From positions 1-37,944 of the forward strand of contig JAMDCQ010000011.1 of assembly GCA_023488905.1 (NCBI GenBank): a stretch of 37,944 nucleotides of DNA, in the 5' to 3' direction. The notes beneath the pieces are model-generated. The model had not been told where the DNA came from. It did no database searches and saw only the letters and a list, made by a program, of their open reading frames with translations. Below are positions 23,541 through 32,227 of the stretch, in pieces; position 1 is the first letter of the stretch; each line of letters starts with the position of its first letter. Source of the stretch: Candidatus Bathyarchaeota archaeon (GTDB lineage: Archaea; Thermoproteota; Bathyarchaeia; Bathyarchaeales; Bathycorpusculaceae). A program made the translations under genes and the position numbers.

Positions 23541-23633
23541 GTTTCCCTCCGCCAGTATTACCTGGTTCAGGTTCACAGGGTCGATGCCACTTTAGGCATC
23601 CTCTCAGCCGGGTCCTATCCCAGCTCCCCAAGA
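23541..23633 (-). ncRNA. TPP riboswitch (THI element)
   Basis: On the minus strand: GGGGAGCTGGGAT opens the outer stem, GGCTGAGAGGATGCC (23595-23609) is the pyrimidine-sensing arm with the CUGAGA signature, then ACCCTGTGAACCTGAACC and GGTAATACTGGCGGAGGGAA form the pyrophosphate-sensing arm. All conserved THI-box parts are present in order. The final GGAGG doubles as the ribosome site 11 bases before the thiT GTG, so TPP binding should directly mask translation start. Thiamine pyrophosphate riboswitches are known in a few archaea. Confidence 0.95.
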
Positions 23634-23924
23634 ACTAAAAAGTAATGCAACTAAGACCCATATTAGTTTTGCTAAAACCTCTTCCGCGCCCCTGTTCCAA
23701 AGCGATTCAGCTAACGTTTCCCTAAATGGCAACGAGGTCGTAGTAAAGTTTACAAGATACCCATAGCTTGATTCCTTAGGGGAAGGGATGAAAAGAACCA
23801 TTATAAAAATGGAAGACAGCTTCTTCAATTCATTCATCTCAGTAAAAACCGTCTGGTTCCTACCGTTCATCTTCATTCTTAAAACTTTGGTTAACGTTAA
23901 AAGAAGAAAAGACAGAAAATGCAA
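23604..23924 (-). CDS. Doubtful small membrane ORF running into the riboswitch
   Basis: A 106-aa frame with two hydrophobic stretches (LSSIFIMVLFIPSP and VLAKLIWVLVALLF) around a hydrophilic middle. Its stop lies within the 5' part of the TPP aptamer, which is unusual for an intact gene and may indicate a truncated remnant. A competing plus-strand ORF of 51 aa (23788-23943, MKRTIIKMEDSFFNSF, with GGGGAAGGG before the ATG) overlaps it. I cannot decide which, if either, is real. Confidence 0.3.
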   Translation of the reverse strand: MHFLSFLLLTLTKVLRMKMNGRNQTVFTEMNELKKLSSIFIMVLFIPSPKESSYGYLVNFTTTSLPFRETLAESLWNRGAEEVLAKLIWVLVALLFSSWGAGIGPG

Positions 23925-23968
23925 ACTCGCGACTTTCTTCTAGTTCAGACAGCTTAGGGAAAACAGAA

Positions 23969-24775
23969 TCAGACAATTGAGAAGTACTTGAGAAGCATCT
24001 GCACACTCACAACCACCAAAGCCACCGCGAAAAGCACCTGAACCCGGTTCGCTGATACCTTTTTGCTTAGGTATGCCCCGACCTGCGCACCGACGAGTGC
24101 GCCGACCCCAAGCAAGACCACATAAAAGAAGTCAATGTTACCCAGCGTGTAATGCTCAAAGACGCCTGAAAGCGAGGTTAGAAGCATCAGAAACATGGAT
24201 GTGCCAACCGCTACATGCATGGGCAGATACACAACTAAAAGCAGTATCGGAACCAACAGAACGCCTACACCGATGCCCAGCAACCCCGAGAGTACACCCG
24301 TAAAGAGGCTTAACACAAAAGCCAGCGCCAACCGCTTTCTGCTCTTGAAGCATTCCGCCTCGTATGCAACCGTTCTAAATGCACTGGTTAGGTTGCCGTT
24401 TTTGAAAAACCTGCTCGTGACAATCATATACGCCGCCAGTATAATGAGGAAGGCCGCAAAAGATAACCCTAAAAGGGCGCTGGACAGAATGGACGTCAGA
24501 TAAGCGCCCAGTATCGCTCCGGGGGCAGTTGCCAAAGCCAGCAGCAGCGCAGCTTTGAAGTAGACCCTTTTTTACAGCGCATAACCTATCGTGGCTCCGA
24601 AGCCTCCGAAGATCATCACAAACAGACTGGTGCCCACAGCCACAGAAGGCTCAAAACCCCAACCCAACGTCAGCAGGGGAACGAATAACACTCCACCACC
24701 CACGCCAGTTATGGCTGCGAAAACCGCGATTAAAAACCCCAGCAGAGGCAAAATCCACTCGTACAACACGGTCAC
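23969..24775 (-). pseudogene. TauE/SafE-family sulfite/anion exporter split by an in-frame TAA
   Basis: Two same-frame pieces, 67 aa (GTG 24775) and 188 aa, join into one 268-codon TauE/SafE protein, a normal length. The first holds AITGVGGGVLFVPLL and AVGTSLFVMIFGGFGATIGYAL; after TAA at 24572-24574 the frame continues KRVYFKAALLLALATAPGAI, then the second repeat GLLGIGVGVLLVPILLL and AVGTSMFLMLLTSL. Family members usually have Gln in the YAxQKRV position of the stop, so a single C-to-T change of CAA explains it. The 188-aa part has only an internal TTG as possible start. Confidence 0.82.
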
Positions 24776-24867
24776 TCAAAATTAGGAACAGCTAACCAAA
24801 TAATAAATGGAGCTACCGCAAAACTGCCCAGATGAGCCATCACAGTCGTGCTGGAAGGCTTTTTGAT

Positions 24868-24950
24868 AGGTAGTTGTGCCGAGAACGCACTTGCACAACA
24901 ACAATCCGCGGGTTGGCTGTGGAAGGCGCCATAAGCTTTGCCTTGCGGCG
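24868..24950 (-). ncRNA. Structured RNA candidate, copy C (diverged, partial)
   Basis: Plus strand: CTTTTTGATAGGTAGTTGTG, CCGAGAAC, GCACTTGCACAACAACAA, the same first hairpin as copies A and B (stem GTTGTG/CACAAC). The second hairpin is CTGTGG-AAGGCG-CCATAAG, with GGTTGG before it as in copy B. The terminal GCAGA and the nearby GGGGTCT box are absent. It lies between the divergent TauE/SafE and AbrB/PIN genes. Confidence 0.45.
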
Positions 24951-25007
24951 ATAAAACGGCTTTTACAGTTCTTCAAACCTCTTGACAGTGCTTTTTCTTT
25001 ATCGGAA

Positions 25008-25027
25008 AAGTAAAAATTTATTTACTT
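25008..25027. promoter_or_regulatory. AGTAA-N8-TTACT operator, AbrB/PIN module 1
   Basis: A 20-bp near-palindrome AAGTAAA-N6-TTTACTT ending 19 bases before the ATG at 25047. It overlaps the AT-rich TATA-like run, so binding would block transcription. The same half-sites with the same spacing precede module 2 at 36334-36353. Confidence 0.65.
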
Positions 25028-25046
25028 GTAAAACAGGTTTTAAGGT

Positions 25047-25307
25047 ATGTCAGAGCAAATCGAAGACATCATCAAAGTCTCCTCCAAAGGCCAAGTCGTC
25101 ATCCCCAGAGAAGTCCGCAAAAAATTGGGAGTAAAAAGCGGCGAAAAACTCCTCGTCCTCACCCGCAACGGAGACATACTCCTCAGAAAAACCCAAAAAG
25201 CATCCATTGAAGACATAGCTAACAAACTTCAAGCGGCCAGCGAAGAATCACTTGATGTTGATACAATCGTGGCTGAGGCAGTCGTGTGGGCAAGAAAATC
25301 AAAGTAG
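25047..25307 (+). CDS. AbrB-type antitoxin, module 1
   Basis: An 86-aa protein: AbrB domain at residues 8-50 (IIKVSSKGQVVIPREVRKKL, then GEKLLVLTRNGDILLRK) and a C-terminal helical tail (IEDIANKLQAASEESLDVDT) that would bind the toxin. The TATA-like run lies about 27 bases before the ATG, so the mRNA may be nearly leaderless. The PIN gene starts 22 bases before this gene's stop. Confidence 0.9.
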   Translation: MSEQIEDIIKVSSKGQVVIPREVRKKLGVKSGEKLLVLTRNGDILLRKTQKASIEDIANKLQAASEESLDVDTIVAEAVVWARKSK

Positions 25308-25705
25308 TCTTCGACACAAACGTCTGGATAGCCATCTTCCTAAAAAAGCACCTCACAGAAGAGTATACACGAACCAAACAAGATCTAACCATCTACATCA
25401 GCCCCGACATCCTCTCCGAAATCGCCAAAGTCCTTTTGTACCAAAAAATCGCCACTATCCTCAAAAAAGCAAACGTGACCCAAAAAGAAGTTCTACGCGC
25501 CATCCAAGCCAACTCAACTACTGTGAAGCCTAAAGAAAAACTGCAAACGATAGAAGAAGACCCCTCAGATAAAAGGATACTAGAATGTGCCATAGCTGCC
25601 GATGCGGAAGTCATTGTAACTGGAGACAAACACCTCCTAAAACTGGGCAAACTCAAAAAAACCAGAATACTCACACCCAAAGAATTTTTCGACAGCGTCA
25701 AATAG
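25286..25705 (+). CDS. PIN-domain RNase toxin, module 1
   Basis: A 139-aa PIN-domain protein of the COG1569 putative-toxin type. VVFDTNVWIAIF carries the first catalytic Asp, SPDILSEIAKVL the acidic second position, and EDPSDKRILECAIAADAEVIVTGD the last acidic cluster. The GTG start at 25286 overlaps the antitoxin gene by 22 bases. Predicted activity is metal-dependent RNA cleavage restrained by the AbrB partner. Confidence 0.9.
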   Translation: MGKKIKVVFDTNVWIAIFLKKHLTEEYTRTKQDLTIYISPDILSEIAKVLLYQKIATILKKANVTQKEVLRAIQANSTTVKPKEKLQTIEEDPSDKRILECAIAADAEVIVTGDKHLLKLGKLKKTRILTPKEFFDSVK

Positions 25706-25774
25706 AAATTGCAGCATGATCCCCCATCAGTTCGGCGCTTGTGCTTTCATGCCAGTACAATCAGATACAAAAAA

Positions 25775-26167
25775 TCAGGCGAACCCTGTTTTTTCGTCCA
25801 GCCAAGCCGCCCATTTTGGCTTGTTAAAACCGTTCCGTTTGCCAACCCAGTAACCCCAAACTGCGCCGAGCGCCGGGGCAACAAAAATTATAAACACAGC
25901 GTACTCAGCCGAAAAGAAATACCGAAGCAACGGTCTAGCGAACGTAGCCAAAACTAGAGCTACTCCAAAGAACGAGATCGCAAAACCAAGCCAAGCCCCG
26001 CCAAGCGGATAAGCTATCCGCATCCGTTTCTTCATCCGCTCGGAGCCCAGTGGAGGCGGATTAACCATCATTTTGTAACCGAAGTATGACATAGGTAACC
26101 ATATGGCACAACCGATGGACGCCTGGATAAGCCGTGTCGAATCAATTGAGCCCAAAAAATAGAACAA
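25775..26167 (-). CDS. Small membrane protein coupled to a wHTH gene
   Basis: Up to 130 aa with three or four membrane helices (around residues 15-33, 52-75 and 88-110) and a hydrophilic C-terminus GKRNGFNKPKWAAWLDEKTG. The TTG at 26167 gives a 26-base overlap with the wHTH gene; a second TTG at 26155 gives a shorter overlap. The overlap implies that the membrane regulator and this protein are made together. Confidence 0.68.
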   Translation of the reverse strand: MFYFLGSIDSTRLIQASIGCAIWLPMSYFGYKMMVNPPPLGSERMKKRMRIAYPLGGAWLGFAISFFGVALVLATFARPLLRYFFSAEYAVFIIFVAPALGAVWGYWVGKRNGFNKPKWAAWLDEKTGFA

Positions 26168-26525
26168 AGCTTGCCAAAATGACGATTTGTCCCACTGCTA
26201 AAAGCGACCAGTAAATTTTTTGGGCTTTGCGCTTGTGTGCGACGTCGGCTTCGGCGGGAAAATTATACAGCACCGAATAAGCAACTTTCCCCTTATCGGT
26301 AAGCACATATTGCCCAGAGTCGTTTTTTTCGATGAGGTCGCCGAGGGCTTTTAGATGGCAATTCATAAGCCCCGTGCTTCCCGTCTCAGAAGCCTCCAGT
26401 AGTTCAGTGTAGCTTGCGCTTCCTCTTTCTTGGAGAATCGTGATTATTTTTTGTCTGTTCGCGTCTTTTAGGATCTTGTAGAGAGAAAAGCCAGCGTTCA
26501 TGGATCTAAAGTTGTAGCTCATCAA
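26142..26525 (-). CDS. Winged-helix regulator with C-terminal membrane helix
   Basis: A 127-aa protein with an ArsR-like winged helix at about residues 12-85 (LYKILKDANRQKIITILQER, then a recognition helix in TGSTGLMNCHLKALGDLI) and one C-terminal membrane helix (about 105-125). Membrane-tethered one-component wHTH proteins are frequent in archaea. An ATG start eight codons downstream is an alternative. Co-expressed with the small membrane protein. Confidence 0.82.
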   Translation of the reverse strand: MMSYNFRSMNAGFSLYKILKDANRQKIITILQERGSASYTELLEASETGSTGLMNCHLKALGDLIEKNDSGQYVLTDKGKVAYSVLYNFPAEADVAHKRKAQKIYWSLLAVGQIVILASFVLFFGLN

Positions 26526-26808
26526 ATTTAGGGTTTTTTGACTGCAGATTTAGTCAAACCACATACTTTTAAGGCGAAGATAAAAGTGGCAAATAGCGTT
26601 GAAGTGGAGATGCGCCTTGGAGTAAGGTTTTTAGGTTCTGCCTCGATTTGCTAAGTCAATCAGCAACTTGTTGAAAAAATCTATGATAACTAATTTTAGA
26701 ATAAAGTATAATATTCAGAGTTATGGAATTTTAGCTAACTTGATAGTTAATTGAAAGAGAAGGAGACTATCGCGCCCTTATTTGAGCGACTGAGAGAGAA
26801 GATGGTAA

Positions 26809-27938
26809 TTGGCTTCGTACATCCAAGCGTTTGACAGCATCGATAAAGTACTGAGTATAAAAGAGTGGAACGAGTTAGCCAGCAAAAGCGAAAATCCATA
26901 CTATTTAAGTGGTTTTATCGAGCAGTTTTTCAATTCAGCAATCAAATTAAAGCAAAAACCACTATGCCTGGTGTATTTCTCTGAGCAGAAAGCAGTCGGA
27001 ATAGCCCCCGTTGCCATCAGCCACTGGAGAGGAGTTTTTCGGATTGCGAGTTTCTTAACGGGATCTGATTTTGACCCCGATTTTGTCGTTGAAGAAAAAT
27101 ACCGAGAACAATTTATTCACGAAACCATAGATTTTCTTTTTAGAAAAATGGGGTGCACATTCATCGATTTTTCGATGCCCTCCAAAACCAGAAGCCTACA
27201 GATTTTGAGAGAAAACAGAAAAACGCTTAGAGGATCCAACCACATCCTGCGAAATATAGCGGGTCATTCAGTGATCTTTGTTGAAGAAACCTGGGCAGAT
27301 TTCGAAAAGCGCAGAGGAAGGAATTTCAAAAAATTTTTCCGCAACATCGAAAGAAGAATGACATTATCTGGAAATTGGAGAATTGAATTCGCGTCAAGCA
27401 TATACTCCCAAGCAGAAATTAAGGAGTACTTTTTGGAGATCGAAAAAGAAAGTTGGAAACAGAGCTATAGGGCGGAGCGAGGCATCGAAAGAGATGAAGG
27501 TCTTCTTGAATTGTTCACTGCAGCCGCTAATACTCAACTTATAGAGGCAGGATTCAAGTGGGAGGTGGCCTTCCTAGAAATCGATGGAAAAAAATCGCCT
27601 ACAGCTTCTATTATGAGTACAAAGGCAATGTGTTTCTCTGCAAAACATCCTTCGATGACAACTACAAAAAGTGTTATCCAGGAGTGTACATCAACAACGC
27701 GGTAATTCGGGAAGTTTTTAATAATGCTACAATAAAACGGATCGATTTAATGACGGATTTACCGTTTCATTATAGGTGGGCACCTAAGAAAACTCCCCGT
27801 TCCAGAATTACAATGTCAAACAGCCCAATCCCAATTGCAATCATAAAAGCACTTCAAAACCCACACGTGTCGCATATACGCAAGAGAATAAGCAAAGCCA
27901 CCAACCGAACTTTCCCATACCTGCCCCCAATTACATGA
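26809..27938 (+). CDS. GNAT (BioF2/FemAB-like) acyltransferase, frame broken at an A7 run
   Basis: The first frame (26809-27705) reads correctly to WEVAFLEIDGKK and then becomes nonsense; the family C-terminus continues in the -1 frame as IAYSFYYEYKGNVFLCKTSF through VYINNAVIREVF and RIDLMTDLPFHYRWA. Joined, it is about 376 aa, normal for this family, which transfers acyl or aminoacyl groups in cell-surface or lipid pathways. The switch falls at A7 (27588-27594), in the phase A-AAA-AAA, the classical -1 slippery heptamer. A lost A, a sequencing error, or real slippage all fit. TTG start. Confidence 0.75.
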
Positions 27939-28132
27939 CAACAGTTTTGTCTCGAAACGACTTTCATGAAATTGAACAAGCAGATTCCAAAATTTGAACG
28001 CAACAGCCAATCAAACAAAGACAGCAAAGGCTTTTCAATCGATAATTATCGCCTAAACAAGGCAAACTCGAATGCGTAAGACTTAAACAGTCATTAGCCC
28101 TTAACCAAACAAGTTTACGGAGTCAACTAACC

Positions 28133-30592
28133 ATGCAACCTATGCCTAAAGACTACAACTTTGCAGAAATCGAAGCCAAATGGCAAGCCCAATGGGAAGA
28201 AATGGGCATCAACCGCTACGACTGGAACGATAAAATCCGCCAGCCATACAGCATCGACACCCCCCCGCCATATCCTTCAGGCGAGCTCCACATGGGCAAC
28301 GTCTTGAACTGGACTTACTTTGACATGGTTGCCCGCTACAAACGCATGCAGGGTTTTAATGTGCTGTTTCCGCAGGGCTGGGACTGCCATGGATTGGGCA
28401 TAGAGATTCAGGTGGAGAAAGCCCGAAACATCCGCAAACGCGACGTACCCCCCGAGCAGTTCCGAGAGTGGTGCATCGAGCTTGTTGACAAATACATCGG
28501 TATGATGAAAGAAGGCATCCTAAAACTCGGCGCCTCCATCGACTGGTCTACTGAGTATAAAACCATGAACCCTGATTATTGGCGCCGCACCCAACTCAGT
28601 TTCGTGCAGCTCTACAAGAAGGGCTTCATGTATCAGGGCACACACCCCGTGAATTGGTGTCCACGTGACGAAACCGCCATAGCCGACGCCGAAGTTGACC
28701 ACGTCAAAAAAGAGGGCACCCTGCACTACATCAAGTTCCACTTAGCGGGCAGCCAAGAATACCTCTTAATCGCCACGTCTCGCCCCGAGTTTATCCCCGC
28801 CTGCGTCGCAGTTGAAGTTAACCCCAAAGACGAGCGCTACAGCAAGTACGTTGGCAGAAAAATCTCTGTGCCTCTTATGAATCGGGAAGTCACAATCATA
28901 GCCGACGAAGCCGTTGACCCCAAATTCGGCACAGGAGCGATGCAAATTTGCACCTACGGCGATAAAGAAGACGTGAAAACGGTCATAAAACACAAGCTGC
29001 CAGTTATTCGGCTGATAAATCAGAATGGGCAGATCAGCGAGGCTGGCTGCAAATACGCTGGGCTCTACGTGAATCAGGCAAGGGCAGCCATCGTCAAAGA
29101 TCTAACTGAGGCGGGTTTGCTTGAGAAGAGCGAGAAAATCCAGCATGAAGTCGGCGTCTGCGACCGCTGCAAAACCCTCGTCGAAATCCTCGAGGTCAAA
29201 CAGTGGTTCATGAAAACCATGGAATTAACCGCTAAGGTAGAGGAGAACGCTAACGCCATCCCCTGGTACCCCGACTACATGCGCAACCGCCTAATTGACT
29301 GGGCAAAAGCGTTGGATTGGGACTGGGTTATTAGCCGCCAACGGCTTTTTGCCACTCCGATTCCAGTTTGGACCTGCAAAGGCTGCGGCGAATTAGTCGT
29401 GGCTGAGGAAAGCTGGTTGCCCATCGATCCCAAGCTTGAGGGTCCACACCTCGAGAAGTGCCCCAAATGCGGCGGCAAAGACTTCCAGGGCGAACAGGAT
29501 GTTATGGACACTTGGATGGATAGCTCAATCACCTGTGCGGTGCACGCTGGCTGGCCCGACCGAGCCGACTGGCGTCACCTGTTCCCCGCGAGCATTCACC
29601 CATCTGGCACAGACATCATCCGCACATGGGCCTACTACCTCATGGTACGCCACCTAGCGCTATTCGACGAGCGCCCCTTTAACAGCGTCCTCATAAACGG
29701 CATGGTTTTGGGCGCGGATGGCAGAAAAATGAGTAAATCCCTCAAGAACTACGCTGCTGCTCCCGAAGTGCTTAACAAAAGCGGTGCCGACGCGGTTCGG
29801 CAGTGGGCTGCTGGTGGAGGAGCAACGGGCTCAGACATCCCCTACCGCGCGCAGGATGTGGAGTATGGCAGGCGCTTCTTGGTGAAGCTGTGGAATGCTT
29901 CTGGATTTGCAAGCAACCTCCTCGCCAACTTCGACCCCAAAAGCATAACAACACCCGATTATCAATTGCTAGACAAGTGGATTCTAAGCAAAACCGAGAA
30001 CCTAACCAAAAAAGTCACCGAATCCTTCGAGCGATGCCAATTCAACATCGCAATAGAGGACATCCGCAACTTCACCTGGCACGTCCTCTGCGACTTCTAC
30101 GTCGAAGCAGTCAAAGACCGCCTCTACCGCCCCGAAGCCTACGGAGAAGCCAACGCCGCCGCAGCCCAACGCACCCTCTACGAAGTGCTCTACCGCATGC
30201 TCCAGCTATTGGCGCCGGTGATACCTCACATGACTGAGGAGATTTACCAGTACATGTACAAAGACGGCAAAGGCTACCCAAGCATACAGGTCTCAGCATG
30301 GCCCAAATTCAATGCCGCACTCATCGATGAGGCAGCGGAGAAGGACGGCGACTTGGTCACCGCAGTGATGAGTGAAATCCGCCGCGACAAAGCCGAAAAC
30401 AAAAAACCCCTCAACGCACCCATCCAAAACCTCACAGTAACCGCCAAAGACGAAGCAGCCGCACAAGCCATACGCAGAGCAGAAGCAGACATCAAAGCCA
30501 CACTCAAAATCGAAGCCATCACCATCCAAACGGGCTCAGCCGACGGCAGACAAGTCGCCCAGTACGAAGTCTATATAAAACCTCAATACTAG
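28133..30592 (+). CDS. valS: Valyl-tRNA synthetase
   Basis: An 819-aa class I synthetase. PPPYPSGELHMGN carries the HIGH motif (about residues 44-56), NGMVLGADGRKMSKSLKN the KMSKS loop, and the editing domain lies between about 170 and 330. GTDIIRTWAYYLMVRHLAL and the Cys pairs CDRC, CKGC and CPKC fit the archaeal ValRS type more than LeuRS or IleRS. The second ATG at 28142 is an equally good start; GGAG lies upstream. It is followed after ten bases by nadX. Confidence 0.9.
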   Translation: MQPMPKDYNFAEIEAKWQAQWEEMGINRYDWNDKIRQPYSIDTPPPYPSGELHMGNVLNWTYFDMVARYKRMQGFNVLFPQGWDCHGLGIEIQVEKARNIRKRDVPPEQFREWCIELVDKYIGMMKEGILKLGASIDWSTEYKTMNPDYWRRTQLSFVQLYKKGFMYQGTHPVNWCPRDETAIADAEVDHVKKEGTLHYIKFHLAGSQEYLLIATSRPEFIPACVAVEVNPKDERYSKYVGRKISVPLMNREVTIIADEAVDPKFGTGAMQICTYGDKEDVKTVIKHKLPVIRLINQNGQISEAGCKYAGLYVNQARAAIVKDLTEAGLLEKSEKIQHEVGVCDRCKTLVEILEVKQWFMKTMELTAKVEENANAIPWYPDYMRNRLIDWAKALDWDWVISRQRLFATPIPVWTCKGCGELVVAEESWLPIDPKLEGPHLEKCPKCGGKDFQGEQDVMDTWMDSSITCAVHAGWPDRADWRHLFPASIHPSGTDIIRTWAYYLMVRHLALFDERPFNSVLINGMVLGADGRKMSKSLKNYAAAPEVLNKSGADAVRQWAAGGGATGSDIPYRAQDVEYGRRFLVKLWNASGFASNLLANFDPKSITTPDYQLLDKWILSKTENLTKKVTESFERCQFNIAIEDIRNFTWHVLCDFYVEAVKDRLYRPEAYGEANAAAAQRTLYEVLYRMLQLLAPVIPHMTEEIYQYMYKDGKGYPSIQVSAWPKFNAALIDEAAEKDGDLVTAVMSEIRRDKAENKKPLNAPIQNLTVTAKDEAAAQAIRRAEADIKATLKIEAITIQTGSADGRQVAQYEVYIKPQY

Positions 30593-30602
30593 ATGAGATG
30601 AT

Positions 30603-31337
30603 ATGGCAAAAAAGGTTGGTTTAATTGGATGCGGCGCAATCGGCACAGTTCTGGCCGATGCTATAGAACGTAAAGTAATCGTCTGCGACGAACTCGTCGT
30701 TTTTGACACTGACGCCGCCAAAGCCCAGAAACTAAAACGCTCACTCAACTTCCGAGTTAAAATTGTGGGCAGCGTTGATGAGTTGCTTGCCGCTAAACCC
30801 AAAGTGGTTGTGGAAGCAGCTGGTCAGCAGGCAGTCCGCGATTACTACGAGAAGCTTGTGGCGTCCAACGCCGAAATAATCGTGATGAGCACCGGGGCAC
30901 TGCTTAACTTAAACGCGGATGACCCGAAAGTGCATTTTCCAGCGGGAGCAATCGGCGGATTAGACGCCATCGCAGCCGCCGCCAACGCAGGCATAGATGA
31001 AGTCACGATAACTTCACGCAAAAACCCCAAAGCGCTGGGAAAAAGCAACACCGAGGAAGCCACCATCTACGAAGGCACAGCCAAAGAGGCAGCACGCCAG
31101 TTCCCCCGCGAAATGAACGTCGCAGCCACGCTGGCACTAATGGTTAAGCCCGTCCAAGTTAAAGTCAAAGTCATAAGCGACCCCAAAGTCACACGCAACA
31201 CCCACGAAATCAACGTAAAGTGGCGTTATGGCGATATGACGTTGCGGTTTGCTAACATGCCTCACCCAGACAACCCTCACACAAGCGCGCTGGCAGCTTG
31301 GGCAGCTATACAACTACTAAAAACTCTTCTCAAATAA
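30603..31337 (+). CDS. nadX: L-aspartate dehydrogenase
   Basis: A 244-aa NAD(P)-dependent enzyme that makes iminoaspartate for NAD synthesis. The N-terminal Rossmann loop is GLIGCGAIG, followed by VVEAAGQQAVRDY, VMSTGAL, FPAGAIGGLDAI, and NVAATLAL, all family signatures. The C-terminal HEINVKWRYGDM strand is present. ATG preceded by GAGATGAT. Ten bases downstream of valS, so probably co-transcribed. Confidence 0.93.
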   Translation: MAKKVGLIGCGAIGTVLADAIERKVIVCDELVVFDTDAAKAQKLKRSLNFRVKIVGSVDELLAAKPKVVVEAAGQQAVRDYYEKLVASNAEIIVMSTGALLNLNADDPKVHFPAGAIGGLDAIAAAANAGIDEVTITSRKNPKALGKSNTEEATIYEGTAKEAARQFPREMNVAATLALMVKPVQVKVKVISDPKVTRNTHEINVKWRYGDMTLRFANMPHPDNPHTSALAAWAAIQLLKTLLK

Positions 31338-31371
31338 TAACGTCCCACACACACCCAGAATGCACAAGGGC

Positions 31372-31464
31372 TTATCCGACCTCAAGAACAGTGAAAGACA
31401 AGAGCGAAGCTACATGCTCCCTAACACGCTTACAATCCTTACAGCCAACGCCATCCTGAGACAT
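31372..31464 (-). CDS. Doubtful 30-aa Cys-containing ORF
   Basis: Thirty codons starting MSQDGVGCKDCKRVREHV with one C-x2-C pair. A TTG four codons upstream adds another Cys. It may be a tiny zinc protein or chance; no ribosome site is clear. It sits in the 272-base gap after nadX, where I see nothing else. Confidence 0.25.
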   Translation of the reverse strand: MSQDGVGCKDCKRVREHVASLLSFTVLEVG

Positions 31465-31609
31465 AGTACAGTGCAAAATAGTCGTAATTGAAGATTAATG
31501 GCTTTAGAGCCTAAACACGATAATAGCAAAATTTGAGACATACAAGTATCGTAAAGTGAATATCAATTGATTTTGTAAGATGAAGGGAAAATTGTGTGAA
31601 CCCTATTGA

Positions 31610-31783
31610 CTATGCGGTTCTTCTTGCACCGCAATGAGGACAGGATGTTGCCGTTTGCGGGAAAAGGGTACCACAGTACTTGCAAGGGATTACTACCACT
31701 TCTCTGATAATCTCACGTGTCCCATTGTCCTGTCTGGAGCCAAATATAGAACCGAAGATTGAACCACATCCGCATCCAAACAT
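31610..31783 (-). CDS. Small Gly/Cys zinc-ribbon protein
   Basis: A 57-aa protein from the ATG at 31783, starting MFGCGCGSIFGSIFGSR and ending with a zinc ribbon C-x2-C (PCKYCGTLF) and C-x2-C (SCPHCGARR). The ORF runs open further upstream, but that part overlaps the ArsR gene. It is the gene immediately downstream of arsR on the same strand and may be metal-responsive. Confidence 0.68.
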   Translation of the reverse strand: MFGCGCGSIFGSIFGSRQDNGTREIIREVVVIPCKYCGTLFPQTATSCPHCGARRTA

Positions 31784-31797
31784 TTTTGAATCACTCC

Positions 31798-32136
31798 TTA
31801 GTGTAGGCTTTGCGATAGTTCGTGTCTCTGACTTAGTTGGTCGAGGAGAACTTCTCGAACCATATCGCATGCTTGGTTAATTTTTGGGTTAGTGACGCTA
31901 TAGTAGATGCTTGTGCCCTGCTTTCTTGTTTTTAGTATACCTACCTGTCTCATAAGGGCTAAATGCTGCGACAAATTGGATTGGCTGATTCCTAACATAT
32001 CGGTTAATTCGTTGACGTTTTTTTCTCCGTCTCTTAGTGTGTGAAGAATTGCTAGTCGTATAGGATTGGCTAAGGTCTTGGAGATGCCTGCTTGCAGGTT
32101 GTAGATTGTCATGTCAATCTTTGGTTTTTCTGTCAT
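31798..32136 (-). CDS. ArsR-family winged-helix repressor
   Basis: A 112-aa protein from the ATG at 32136, preferred because AAGGA lies nine bases upstream. The wHTH is LANPIRLAILHTLRDGEKNV, then ELTDMLGISQSNLSQHLALM with the recognition helix, and the wing ILKTRKQGTSIYYSV. No CVC metal site is visible in the recognition helix (it reads ISQSNLSQH), so it may sense something other than arsenic or zinc. A possible operator AATATTCTAAC lies just before the start. Confidence 0.9.
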   Translation of the reverse strand: MTEKPKIDMTIYNLQAGISKTLANPIRLAILHTLRDGEKNVNELTDMLGISQSNLSQHLALMRQVGILKTRKQGTSIYYSVTNPKINQACDMVREVLLDQLSQRHELSQSLH

Positions 32137-32150
32137 CGCTTGTTCCTTCG

Positions 32151-32166
32151 AATATTCTAACATTAT
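32151..32166. promoter_or_regulatory. Possible ArsR operator
   Basis: AATATTCTAACATTAT lies 15-30 bases before the arsR ATG. A matching AATATTCTAATGTTA occurs at 33207-33221 on the other side of the secreted-protein gene, sharing 13 of 15 positions. A related TTCGAATA string precedes the secreted-protein start at about 33081. Confidence 0.35.
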
Positions 32167-32227
32167 AACCATCTCTTAAGGTTTGTTTTCAAAAAAGGGG
32201 AAGAAAAGTGTTGTTTGTTGTCCTCGT

